From IMG/VR virus record IMGVR_UViG_3300036881_000188, positions 60,054 through 124,053 of that record: a stretch of 64,000 nt of DNA; one strand, written 5' to 3'. Shown here piece by piece: positions 1 through 6,261 of the stretch. The notes beneath the pieces were generated by a model that saw only the letters and a program-made list of their open reading frames with translations, had not been told where the DNA came from and did not search any database. The stretch is from a virus. The first letter of the stretch is position 1. Every line of letters begins with the position of its first letter. The position numbers and the translations under genes were made by a program.

Positions 1-146
1 CTGTCGGAATCGTCTTGACCCACAGGCTGTGCCAACGAATCACGATGGGCATACAAGACCCGGTGACGGTCGGCCAGGCAGAGCTTCGCGGTTACGAGCA
101 TCACGATACCGACGTGATCGAACAGATCGGCTGGGATCCCCAGTAG
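1..146 (+). CDS. C-terminal end of an unknown protein, cut by window edge
   Basis: An open frame runs in from the left edge and stops at TAG 144-146, giving about 47 residues that end in IGWDPQ. The next gene follows after 8 bases, with the stop codon lying inside the ribosome-binding sequence TAGGAGC, as is usual for tightly packed same-strand phage genes. Nothing in the visible tail identifies a family. The start lies outside the window. Confidence 0.6.
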   Translation, partial: VGIVLTHRLCQRITMGIQDPVTVGQAELRGYEHHDTDVIEQIGWDPQ

Positions 147-154
147 GAGCACAC

Positions 155-499
155 ATGTCGGATAGCATTTCGATCATTCGCAGTTATCAAGATGGTGTTT
201 GCCCAGACTGTGGTCTGGAAATCCCTCTTGAGGTCGTGGCCGGCCAAGCGTGCCAGAACTGTGGCCATGTATTTGTTCCGCCACACCCTTCAGATGATGA
301 GGAAACCTCCATGCTAGACGAAGCGAAATGCCTGATCAAGACCATCAAAGAGTTCGACGTGGCCAAGGAAGGCGATTCTGGCGATGCGGAATACGATGCC
401 GCATTGGAGATGGAAGAAGCATCGAAAGCATTTCTGCGCGCGGCGAGCGCCCGGAACATAGAGCTGGCAGAGCTGATCGATCAAGAGCTGCCGGAATAG
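155..499 (+). CDS. zinc-ribbon small protein
   Basis: The protein has 114 residues. Two CxxC pairs near the N-terminus (CPDCG, about residue 17, and CQNCG, about residue 36) form a zinc ribbon, followed by an acidic helical part. The ATG at 155 has TAGGAGC just upstream; the frame is open further upstream but reads as low-complexity sequence over the neighbouring gene, so I rejected the longer form. Zinc ribbons of this size in phages usually bind nucleic acid or protein, but no specific function can be assigned. Confidence 0.75.
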   Translation: MSDSISIIRSYQDGVCPDCGLEIPLEVVAGQACQNCGHVFVPPHPSDDEETSMLDEAKCLIKTIKEFDVAKEGDSGDAEYDAALEMEEASKAFLRAASARNIELAELIDQELPE

Positions 500-504
500 A
501 TGTG

Positions 505-646
505 GGAGATGATGGGCGGTTGTATCGGATAGCCCGCCGGTCTTGCGCCGGTTTCCTGGGTCACGCATGGTGACCGCGAGCGATAATGTTGCGGGGAAAT
601 GCAACTGACCTGGGAATTGCAGGTTCAAATCCTGCCATCTCCCCCA
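505..646 (+). ncRNA. tRNA-like RNA with perfect acceptor and T-arm but about 142 nt long
   Basis: GGAGATG (505-511) pairs perfectly with CATCTCC (636-642), followed by C643 and an encoded CCA (644-646). A canonical T-arm precedes it: GCAGG (619-623), TTCAAAT, CCTGC (631-635). Inside are a D-arm-like stretch (GGGC...GCCC) and three hairpins: CCGG-TCTTGCG-CCGG (537-551), GGTCA-CGCATGG-TGACC (559-575) and GTTGC...GCAAC (588-605). The total is twice a normal tRNA, and no loop has U33 before a clear anticodon. It could be a tRNA with an insertion or intron near the anticodon, a tRNA with a huge variable region, a decayed tRNA, or a tRNA-like regulatory RNA. The 7-bp acceptor match and CCA make chance unlikely. 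Confidence 0.6.
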
Positions 647-720
647 AAACCTAAGCAGTTTCCCTTATCCCAATTTGCAAGCTCACAGTTCAGTCTGGTT
701 GTAGCCAGACAAGGAGACCC

Positions 721-1302
721 ATGCTTCGTCCCACCAAATACAAGAGCCCTGCCTACGTGCTGTGCAAGCACGTTTGGAACAGGAATCAGGAGGCCACACC
801 CGGACATGCGTGGCAACGCCTAAACCATTCCATGCACTCGGCAGTCGTGCTTGCGATCACCAGCGGCATGAGATTTATGAAGTGCGACTTCAAGAAACTC
901 ATGGACGACTTTCGGGGCGGTTATTGGTTTGGCTGTGAACACGAGCGGTTTTACAGCGCCGCGGTGGACGTTCGCAACATCTCCGCCTGCCAGGCCTACG
1001 AAGAATGGGCCGGTCGGAAGCCCTTCATCCTCGAGGGTGAGCGCATGTTTGTCGGCCGCCAGTTCATCTGGGACGGACATCGAGTGACCTGCACCAGTAT
1101 CACGCCAGACCACTTCATCGCCGTAGAACCGCGGGGAGCAACAGAGGATCATGTGTGGGTCGACAAGGTGGAGCGATTCACTCGATATGACCGTACACCG
1201 AAACGGCGATTCAAGATCACCCGTCCGATGGTGAAGGCTCTCAACAGCACATCAAGGGCTGCAAAGTGCTCTCAAAAGCAGACGGAACAGGTTGCGGCCT
1301 AA
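721..1302 (+). CDS. hypothetical protein, 193 aa
   Basis: I do not recognise this protein. The ATG at 721 has a strong site (AAGGAGACCC). The N-terminal third is basic and aromatic; the middle (about 60-130) is mixed alpha/beta with GYWFGCEHERFY and a WDGHRVTCTSI segment; the tail is basic and ends in AA. There is no signal peptide or membrane segment. Its stop overlaps the next start (TAATG), so the two are translated together. Confidence 0.7.
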   Translation: MLRPTKYKSPAYVLCKHVWNRNQEATPGHAWQRLNHSMHSAVVLAITSGMRFMKCDFKKLMDDFRGGYWFGCEHERFYSAAVDVRNISACQAYEEWAGRKPFILEGERMFVGRQFIWDGHRVTCTSITPDHFIAVEPRGATEDHVWVDKVERFTRYDRTPKRRFKITRPMVKALNSTSRAAKCSQKQTEQVAA

Positions 1303-1637
1303 TGGCTAAAGCACTCGGCGCAGAGATCATGGAGTTCTACGACCATCATTGGCCGGAGGGCTACTACCACGACGACAGCCAAATCGAATTCCACGATCAG
1401 AACCCGCCGCCGGAAGCAACAGACGACATCTGGATTCTTGAGCCAGAGACAAAGTACGATCTCGAGCAGTGTGGCGTTCTGATAAGCGAAAAGGACGGCG
1501 AAGCAATTGATTTCGCGCTGGCCTTCAATCGGTGGAAGAGAACCCGGGATGTTGCGATTCTGGCTGTTCACGTCCCCAAGGCCCGCGAACAAGAGATTCG
1601 TGACTACCTGAAGCTGCAAGGCTGTAAGGTCCAATGA
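1302..1637 (+). CDS. hypothetical protein, 111 aa
   Basis: The ATG at 1302 shares a base with the preceding TAA. The protein is acidic, with many Asp/Glu/His residues near the N-terminus (YDHHWPEGYYHDD), and ends in a helical region with VPKAREQEIRDYL. No family is recognised. It overlaps the next small frame by ATGA, which supports the coupled arrangement. Confidence 0.7.
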   Translation: MAKALGAEIMEFYDHHWPEGYYHDDSQIEFHDQNPPPEATDDIWILEPETKYDLEQCGVLISEKDGEAIDFALAFNRWKRTRDVAILAVHVPKAREQEIRDYLKLQGCKVQ

Positions 1638-1726
1638 ACCCGAAACTCTTGCCAACCGTAATGGTGGCGCTCTCCTTGGATTCGTCCATCGGCTATCTGC
1701 TGGAGAAGATCTACGCCAAGGTGTGA
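1634..1726 (+). CDS. possible 30-aa small protein
   Basis: This short frame begins at the ATGA overlap with the preceding gene and ends at TGA 1724-1726. It encodes a mostly hydrophobic first half (LLPTVMVALSL) and a short amphipathic tail. Position and coupling are the only support; it may be a tiny membrane peptide or not be expressed. Confidence 0.4.
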   Translation: MNPKLLPTVMVALSLDSSIGYLLEKIYAKV

Positions 1727-1784
1727 CCGCTGCGGTAGCTTTCGTAGTCGGCGAGACTCTGCTGAACTGAACACTGGAGAAATC

Positions 1785-2090
1785 ATGGGGAAACAAGTCG
1801 TATTCACAGACCTCGAATGGGAGTTCTTCCAGCAGCAGACCCATCAGGGTCTCCTTAACCTGGCCATGGACGCCTATGCCCCAGGACTGCCCACATCTGC
1901 GCTCCCTCCTTCGCGGGAGGAGCTGGTGGAAGACAACCTGGCTGAAAACTGCTTGGCCCGGTTGGCAGCGGCAATCACAGTACCAGATCCAGGCCCCCCG
2001 GTAGCATCTCCCGGCGCTCCGCAGGCGATGGGGCCTGAGGTGGTTGGCTATGTGGCGCCTCCGCCGGAGCCGCCTCCAACCTTTTACTAA
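1785..2090 (+). CDS. hypothetical protein with proline-rich C-terminus, 101 aa
   Basis: The start has a good site (TGGAGAAATC). The N-terminal half is acidic and helical. The last 35 residues are rich in Pro, Gly and Ala (APPPEPPPTFY at the end), a disordered tail that often serves as a protein-docking segment. No domain is recognised. Confidence 0.7.
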   Translation: MGKQVVFTDLEWEFFQQQTHQGLLNLAMDAYAPGLPTSALPPSREELVEDNLAENCLARLAAAITVPDPGPPVASPGAPQAMGPEVVGYVAPPPEPPPTFY

Positions 2091-2130
2091 GCGTTTGGAA
2101 TCGCTCAATTGGTTGGATCAGGAGAAGACG

Positions 2131-2343
2131 ATGGATTTCGACATTGAAGTTGCAGGTACTGGGATTTACTCAATTCAAGGCCGAAGCGAAGAAGGGGCCG
2201 CCTGGGTTCGGAATAACGTTCAAGATTCCGATCCTCAAGGTTTAGCCTATACCGACGATTCCCGACTCGCATTGGAAATAGTGAAAGGCGCATCGAACGA
2301 TGGCCTTTCTGTTTCGATCGACGGTCGCAAATACACGGAGTAA
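2131..2343 (+). CDS. hypothetical protein, 70 aa
   Basis: The ATG at 2131 follows CAGGAGAAGACG. The frame is open upstream to 2044, but that part overlaps the previous gene and looks random. The protein reads like a small beta-rich domain (FDIEVAGTGIYSIQG, LSVSIDGRKY). It is the last gene before a long gene-free block that leads to the tmRNA. Confidence 0.7.
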   Translation: MDFDIEVAGTGIYSIQGRSEEGAAWVRNNVQDSDPQGLAYTDDSRLALEIVKGASNDGLSVSIDGRKYTE

Positions 2344-2750
2344 TCGAGTTTGGGTGCGGATGGGTAGCGGGCGACGGGTTGATATTCCCGCCGGCGAAGT
2401 CAGAGCAGGAGCCGAAAGGCGTTGACTGCAAGGACTTCGTGGCTGACCAGTGCACGGGAAACCAAGAGTAGGCCAAACGCAAAGTAGATTCAGTTCGAAA
2501 CGCAAAGTAGCCCAGACGGAAGTACCTTCGACACACAGCGGACGAGGCTTTGGCTGCACCCAAAGCAAATTGGGCACGGAACAAGGCACCAGGTGGGCGA
2601 CGCACACCACGATAAAAACGTTGACACTGTGCCCACAGATGCGGGTCTTGCCGTGGAGATTCCGGAAAGAACCGGCTCCAAAGTTGATTAAAGGCTCACT
2701 GGCGAGAGTCTCCCGCATCAAGTTTCCTCAGAAATGGGGAGTATAACGCT
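2344..2750 (+). other. gene-free leader block upstream of the tmRNA
   Basis: About 400 bases carry no convincing gene. They hold a small GNRA hairpin (GCC-GAAA-GGC near 2412), two direct copies of AAACGCAAAGTAG (2475-2487 and 2498-2510), a TTGACA hexamer (2621-2626) without a good partner, and TATAAC at 2742-2747 just before the first tmRNA piece. The block probably holds the tmRNA promoter and perhaps another structured RNA. A 98-codon plus-strand frame (2450-2746) lacks a ribosome site and looks random. Confidence 0.5.
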
Positions 2751-3036
2751 CGTGAGAAGACAGATCGTCTTCACGATTTCGGACGAGGGTTCGATTCCCT
2801 CCGGGTCCACCAAAGCCCTCATGCTTTAGCTGAAGTTCACCGAACTTCGGGGGAATGTAAGTCAGAGAGGGCTTTGGTGGGCCCGTCACGGTTTCGACGG
2901 AATCAGTGACGGATAGAGATGACGAGCCGGGTGGTGTGGCTGCCGTGTCGATCTCTGGATCGGCAGAAGGACACACAGACGCATATATGCCAACACTGGG
3001 TATGTCGCCAGCATGACGTTTGAGGTCTTCGAACCG

Positions 3037-3081
3037 GCCACGGCCGCGGAGAACATCCTGGGCGTTCTTGCTGCTGTCTAG
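3037..3081 (+). other. tmRNA tag reading frame
   Basis: Inside the 5' piece, a frame reads ATAAENILGVLAAV and stops at TAG 3079-3081. The hydrophobic Leu-Ala-Ala-Val end fits a degradation tag, although most bacterial tags end in Ala-Ala rather than Ala-Ala-Val. The stop sits within a perfect 8-bp hairpin (GTCTAGTC 3076-3083, loop CGAAA, GACTAGAC 3089-3096), matching the usual helix 5. The resume codon (GCC 3037) is inferred and could be a codon or two away. Confidence 0.75.
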
Positions 3082-3127
3082 TCCGAAAGACTAGACGGGG
3101 CCAAGTCTGCTTGGCCTGGCAACAGAA

Positions 3128-3145
3128 GGGCGCCTTCGGGCGCCC
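3128..3145 (+). terminator. UUCG hairpin at tmRNA end
   Basis: GGGCGCC-TTCG-GGCGCCC forms a perfect 7-bp stem with a stable UUCG loop. No clear U-run follows, so it may act as a terminator, a 3'-end stabiliser or a last tmRNA helix. The same 18 bases recur at 4075-4092. Confidence 0.6.
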
Positions 3146-3202
3146 AGCAGACCGGACGCGCATTATACAGAAACATCATGTATTCCATGTCACAAAAGAT
3201 TC

Positions 3203-3220
3203 ATAGGGGCTTTCCCCTAT
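3203..3220 (+). promoter_or_regulatory. TAGGGG-cttt-CCCCTA element, copy 1
   Basis: ATAGGGG-CTTT-CCCCTAT is a perfect short inverted repeat about 50 bases before the response-regulator gene. Related sequences occur before other operons (4103, 7429, 13875, 19019, 30676). It may be part of a phage promoter or an operator; the role is inferred from position only. Confidence 0.5.
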
Positions 3221-3272
3221 CCTCAATACGGCCATCTTCCGGCCTGATATTAGCTGAGAGGAAAAAAGGCCA

Positions 3273-3896
3273 ATGATTCGATGTGTAATGGCGGACGACC
3301 ATGTTCTGGTCCGTGAAATTCTGTGCAAGATCATGGAACAGACTTCCACGATCCGAATCATCGGGGATCATGGAGATGCGCGCGAGGCAGCAGAACATGC
3401 TGTCGACCAGAAGGTCGATGTTCTCATCCTCGATGTGAATATCCCAGGCGCCGATCCATTTGAAGCGGCTCGATGGGCCAAGTCTTCTCACTTTCCACTG
3501 AAAGTGATGTTTCTTACCGGATCAACCGAAGAAGAGCATATCCTCAATGCAGTCGAAGCTGGAGCCTCGGCCTACCTGACGAAGACGTGTGGTTTCGATG
3601 AGCTGCAGAAAGTGATTGCCAAGATCTATCGCGGCGATTCCCACTTTTCCATTCAGCCCAGATTTACCGGACATGAACACTCTGCCGGCTTCCATCGGCT
3701 GTCTCCTCGACAGAATGAGGTTCTAAAGATGCTCGCCGAGGGAAACAGCGTCAAGGAAATCTCCATCCTCCTCGGTTTGAGCGCAAAGACCGTGGAAGTG
3801 CATAAGTCGACCTTGATGGAGAAGATCGGGTGCCACAACAAAGTTCAACTCGTCATGTACGCGGTTCGCCACAAGCTGGTCTCCGTCAGTGTCTGA
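3273..3896 (+). CDS. NarL/LuxR-type response regulator
   Basis: The protein has 207 residues, the usual length. Residues 1-120 form a receiver domain with the acidic pair D8/D9, the phospho-acceptor D54, T82 and K104. Residues about 142-198 form a LuxR-type helix-turn-helix (LSPRQNEVLKMLAEG, then KEISILLGLSAKTVEVH). Such proteins are phosphorylated by a histidine kinase and bind DNA. No kinase is encoded in the window, so a host kinase or acetyl-phosphate would have to act on it. The start is set by GAGGAAAAAAGGCCA. A response regulator is an unusual phage cargo and may redirect host transcription. Confidence 0.92.
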   Translation: MIRCVMADDHVLVREILCKIMEQTSTIRIIGDHGDAREAAEHAVDQKVDVLILDVNIPGADPFEAARWAKSSHFPLKVMFLTGSTEEEHILNAVEAGASAYLTKTCGFDELQKVIAKIYRGDSHFSIQPRFTGHEHSAGFHRLSPRQNEVLKMLAEGNSVKEISILLGLSAKTVEVHKSTLMEKIGCHNKVQLVMYAVRHKLVSVSV

Positions 3897-3914
3897 CGAA
3901 GGTGCGAGGCGGCG

Positions 3915-4070
3915 ATGAAACTGAAGATTGAACAGCTCGACTCTTCCGTGAAGGGCCGAGTGATCAGGAAGACGTACAAGCGGCGCAATGCCAAGTTGAA
4001 TCGACGCCTGGCAAAGGCCGATTTAGAAAATGCACCGACCAAGCCTCGATACCGAGGGTATGTGTCGTGA
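3915..4070 (+). CDS. basic small protein, 51 aa
   Basis: The ATG at 3915 lies 18 bases after the response regulator, with GCGAGGCGG upstream. The protein is strongly basic (KTYKRRNAKLNRRLAKAD), suggesting RNA or DNA contact. It ends just before a UUCG hairpin terminator, so it is the last gene of the response-regulator unit. Confidence 0.65.
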   Translation: MKLKIEQLDSSVKGRVIRKTYKRRNAKLNRRLAKADLENAPTKPRYRGYVS

Positions 4071-4074
4071 GCCG

Positions 4075-4092
4075 GGGCGCCTTCGGGCGCCC
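4075..4092 (+). terminator. UUCG hairpin, second copy
   Basis: This copy is identical to the hairpin at 3128-3145 (GGGCGCC-TTCG-GGCGCCC) and lies 4 bases after a stop codon. Only a short, mixed pyrimidine tract follows. Its position between two transcription units supports a terminator or 3'-end stabiliser. Confidence 0.65.
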
Positions 4093-4102
4093 TTCGTACG
4101 TT

Positions 4103-4121
4103 TAGGGGCTTTCCTCTATCC
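4103..4121 (+). promoter_or_regulatory. TAGGGG element, copy 2
   Basis: TAGGGGCTTTCCTCTATCC matches the element at 3205 almost base for base and again lies 45-50 bases before a gene, directly after a terminator hairpin. That position favours a promoter-associated role. Confidence 0.5.
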
Positions 4122-4167
4122 AATTCCAGCCAACAATTCCATAGGATGCAGTTGTATCGGAGAAACG

Positions 4168-4782
4168 ATGAGAGAGTTCAGCGAGGTCACCTTGAAGGTG
4201 ACCATTGAGAAGCCGTATGTGGGCGAAACCCGGCAGTTGCTGGTGCAAGCGGTCGATACGATCCACGAGAGCAACTACGTGTTCGAGCATCAGGTGACGG
4301 ACATAGATGTGCCGGCCCCGGCAAATGCGGACGAAGGGACTGAAGCTGAGGAGATCTCGGAAGAGCGGATCTATGTGATCGTTCCAAAAACCGTTCAGGT
4401 CACTCCGCCCGACAGTTCGCCGCGGTCGATTCCTATGGAGCCCGGCCGCCTTATGGCGCAGTGCGCCCATGTCGTATCGGTCATGCGTGGGTGCGAGATC
4501 ATTAACAACGGCGATGAAGCCATTCTTGAGCCAATCACGACGATCGTGCTCAGCGTGCGAAACAGCCGGGAACTGAAGATGATTCGGGATGCCCTCGTTC
4601 AGGACTCCTTGACGGGAACCGCCGGAATCGAAGGCAACTGCCGTTATCGGGTCCAATCATTCCACGACAGCAATCCCCCGTTCTATGGAACGGAAGAGAC
4701 TGTCCTGACTGCCATCTGCACCACGCCTGTTTGCAAAGCCGATGTAGACGCCGTAATCGGTCACCTGGAGCTTTATGCCTGA
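4168..4782 (+). CDS. PTH2-like peptidyl-tRNA hydrolase
   Basis: The PTH2 family cleaves peptidyl-tRNA released from stalled ribosomes. The signature parts are GRLMAQCAHV (about residues 92-101, matching the family GK-AAQCAHA helix), a strand and helix TTIVLSVRNSRELKMI, and the terminal TVLTAICTTP then VIGHLELY (family VTGHLKLL). The N-terminal 85 residues are an extra acidic extension not typical of the roughly 120-residue core. The start at 4168 follows CGGAGAAACG. It lies 1 kb after the tmRNA and before two tRNAs, which suggests a shared role in recycling tRNA. The family call is by motif only. Confidence 0.72.
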   Translation: MREFSEVTLKVTIEKPYVGETRQLLVQAVDTIHESNYVFEHQVTDIDVPAPANADEGTEAEEISEERIYVIVPKTVQVTPPDSSPRSIPMEPGRLMAQCAHVVSVMRGCEIINNGDEAILEPITTIVLSVRNSRELKMIRDALVQDSLTGTAGIEGNCRYRVQSFHDSNPPFYGTEETVLTAICTTPVCKADVDAVIGHLELYA

Positions 4783-4966
4783 CAAAGAACTGTCCGCCGA
4801 GGAGCTTGCCGAAAAGTACGGGGAATGGAATTCACATCCCACACATTCAGTCACTGACTGGCAACAAGAGGTCAATGAGAACAACACTCGACGCAGCTAT
4901 TGGGAATGGGTTGCCGCTCAGATCGAAGAGGAAGACGACAACTCAGAAGATGAGGAGCAGGAATAG
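4775..4966 (+). CDS. acidic small protein with YWEW motif, 63 aa
   Basis: The start overlaps the PTH2-like gene by 8 bases. The core W-x-x-EV-N-x3-TR-x-SYWEW, followed by an acidic tail, closely matches another small protein in this window (38167-38346, EWQREVAAGETRAGYWEW). The pair is therefore a small phage paralogue family. The function is unknown. Confidence 0.75.
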   Translation: MPDKELSAEELAEKYGEWNSHPTHSVTDWQQEVNENNTRRSYWEWVAAQIEEEDDNSEDEEQE

Positions 4967-4968
4967 CC

Positions 4969-5457
4969 ATGGGTTTCATCTGTGCGAAGTGGATTCGTCT
5001 GGACGACGGTTGTGTCGCGCGGTGCGACAAAGACCACACCCATCAGGACAGGCATTTGGACTCCATCATCGACATTTGCTGGCCGGACAACGATCCTCGA
5101 ATGCAGGCCAACATGCCGGCGACCACGGCCGCCGAGCTGGTAAAACGTGTGCAAACACGACAGTTTGAACTTGCAAGAGCAATCGAGCAGCGCAACCACG
5201 CGATCGCAATGGAGAGCCCTTACGAAGCAGGCCAACTGATTCAGACATCAGATGGTACTCGCTATCGCCTCACGGCAGTTCAAGGCACCGTTCGGGCTTG
5301 TCCACCTTACGTTGGGATGCCAAACCTTATCGGTTATCGTCTTCCAGTCGAAGATGGCAAACCTCATTCCATCTACTACAAGGAAGGGGATGAGCCTGCA
5401 GTCATTCCCGAACCTTTGGAAGATGAAACGGCCGCAGTAACCTCGGAAGCAGCTTAA
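4969..5457 (+). CDS. hypothetical protein, 162 aa
   Basis: The ATG at 4969 comes 2 bases after the preceding stop, with AGGAGCAGG upstream. The N-terminus has Cys and His residues (CAKW, CVARCDKDHTH) that could bind a metal. A helix (about 48-75) and a beta-rich domain (about 78-140, IQTSDGTRYRLTAVQG) follow. No family is recognised. It is the last gene before the tRNA pair. Confidence 0.7.
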   Translation: MGFICAKWIRLDDGCVARCDKDHTHQDRHLDSIIDICWPDNDPRMQANMPATTAAELVKRVQTRQFELARAIEQRNHAIAMESPYEAGQLIQTSDGTRYRLTAVQGTVRACPPYVGMPNLIGYRLPVEDGKPHSIYYKEGDEPAVIPEPLEDETAAVTSEAA

Positions 5458-5461
5458 CTAC

Positions 5462-5535
5462 TGGCGGTTCATCTAACGGTAGGATAGTGCCCTTTGGAGG
5501 CGCTTATCGGGGTTCGAATCCCTGACCGCCAGCCA
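5462..5535 (+). tRNA. tRNA-Gln (UUG)
   Basis: This is a full cloverleaf of 74 nt with encoded CCA. Acceptor TGGCGGT/ACCGCCA has the weak U1-A72 pair typical of tRNA-Gln. The anticodon stem GTGCC/GGCGC holds the loop CTTTGGA, anticodon TTG (5494-5496). The T-arm is GGGGTTCGAATCCC-like. It lies 9 bases before tRNA-Leu and was probably transcribed with it. Confidence 0.93.
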
Positions 5536-5544
5536 CCGTGTAGC

Positions 5545-5631
5545 GCAGATGTGGTGGAATTGGCAGACACGCCAGCTTGAGGTGCTGGTGCCCGTAAGGG
5601 CGTATGAGTTCGAGTCTCTTCATCTGCACCA
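5545..5631 (+). tRNA. tRNA-Leu (GAG)
   Basis: This is a class II tRNA of 87 nt with encoded CCA. Acceptor GCAGATG/CATCTGC, anticodon arm CCAGC-TTGAGGT-GCTGG (anticodon GAG, 5579-5581), a long variable arm TGCCCGTAAGGGCGT and a TTCGAGT T-loop are all present. Confidence 0.95.
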
Positions 5632-5919
5632 ACTTCAGAAATAGGGAGAAGGCCTCGCGCGAGGCCAAAATCGCTCTTTGTTGTTATGCGGTTTTGGCGA
5701 CCTTTCCCGGTTGTGGATTTGAAATCCAAATCGTGACGGGCCATTTTCAATAGCCAGGGCAGGAGCAGACCCAGTGGGAAGGGAGTCCTACGCCAGATCT
5801 GTAAGGCGATAGCAGTCGCCTAGAGATGGCTGAGTTAAGTGGATAAACGGAGTGACCGTTGAACGCCTTGCTAGCGGGATTGTTGTTCACACCGGCCCTG
5901 GCTCCGATTCGAGGATACG
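5632..5919 (+). other. gene-free region after the tRNA pair
   Basis: No credible gene. The palindrome GGCCTCGCGCGAGGCC (5651-5666) is directly followed by CCAAAATCG (5665-5673), which can instead pair with CGGTTTTGG (5689-5697). The two stems share CC, so they are mutually exclusive, like an attenuator or a tRNA 3'-end terminator. A further small stem GGCGA...TCGCC lies near 5802-5818. The rest looks featureless. Confidence 0.45.
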
Positions 5920-6261
5920 ATGATCGTTTTGAAGATTGAGATGTGGCCCAGAGGTGAGGAAGCAAAGGCATACCTTCTCGGGTCCGCTCACATCTGGAAT
6001 GATGCCACCGGAACAGCAAGCACCGGAAACTACGGTTTCAAGCTGTTTCGCAAAGATGGCCGCCAGTAAAGGGAAGGCGTCATCACCAACTTTCCGCGTA
6101 AGCGGCTGCTGGTGTGGGATCTGCTGTTTAGAGCCCTGTGCCAGCACTTCATCAAACGGAACCATATAGCCCTCGGTAAAGGAGAGCCATTTGAAGAAGC
6201 CAAAACTGCTGAAACCGGGCTGGCAATGCGGCATGTGCAAGAAGCGCAATCCTGCCCGTAA
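5920..6261 (+). pseudogene. conserved phage small protein gene interrupted by an in-frame TAA
   Basis: The first 49 codons (MIVLKIEMWPRG ... NYGFKLFRKDGRQ) end at TAA 6067-6069. Translation of the same frame continues as REGVITNFPRKR then VWDLLFRAL and stops at 6259-6261. From memory of this family, these two parts belong to one protein of about 80-110 residues (KIE-WP-G start; NFPRKR and WDLL near the end). So the TAA is a nonsense mutation, a readthrough site or a sequence error. Other genes here end normally in TAA, so the code is not changed. A restart at GTG 6112 is possible. Start ATG 5920 follows GAGGATACG. Confidence 0.6.

Larger units (their letters stand above)
2751..3145 (+). ncRNA. 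ssrA: circularly permuted (two-piece) tmRNA
   Basis: tmRNA frees stalled ribosomes and tags the unfinished protein. The tRNA-like 3' half comes first: TTTCGGACGAGGG, a T-arm (2785-2801) and CGGGTCCACCA ending at 2812. The 5' half follows from 2879: GGGCCCG, then the hallmark GGTTTCGACGG. GGGCCCG (2879-2885) pairs with CGGGTCC (2802-2808) as a 7-bp acceptor stem. AATC/GTGA (2901-2909) pair with TCAC/GATT (2771-2778) as helix 2, with one bulged A. The spacer 2813-2878 continues the stem: CCACCAAAGCCCTC (2807-2820) matches GAGGGCTTTGGTGG (2867-2880) exactly, which is the expected precursor hairpin for RNase processing. The exact outer ends are estimates. Confidence 0.9.

Noticed and set aside
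2370-2470. 23S rRNA-like words (GGTTGATATTCCCG, GCCGAAAGGCG)
   Set aside because: The words are short, in the wrong order, and explained by small hairpins; no longer match was seen.
2450-2746. 98-codon plus-strand frame before the tmRNA
   Set aside because: No ribosome site, random composition, and it runs into the tmRNA promoter region.
5705-5735. tRNA-Sec-like anticodon arm (GGATTTCAAATCC on the minus strand)
   Set aside because: No acceptor stem or T-arm could be built around it; it is an isolated palindrome.
5936-6169. 77-codon plus-strand frame
   Set aside because: It overlaps the conserved interrupted gene in another frame and has an unnatural Ser/Thr/Cys composition.
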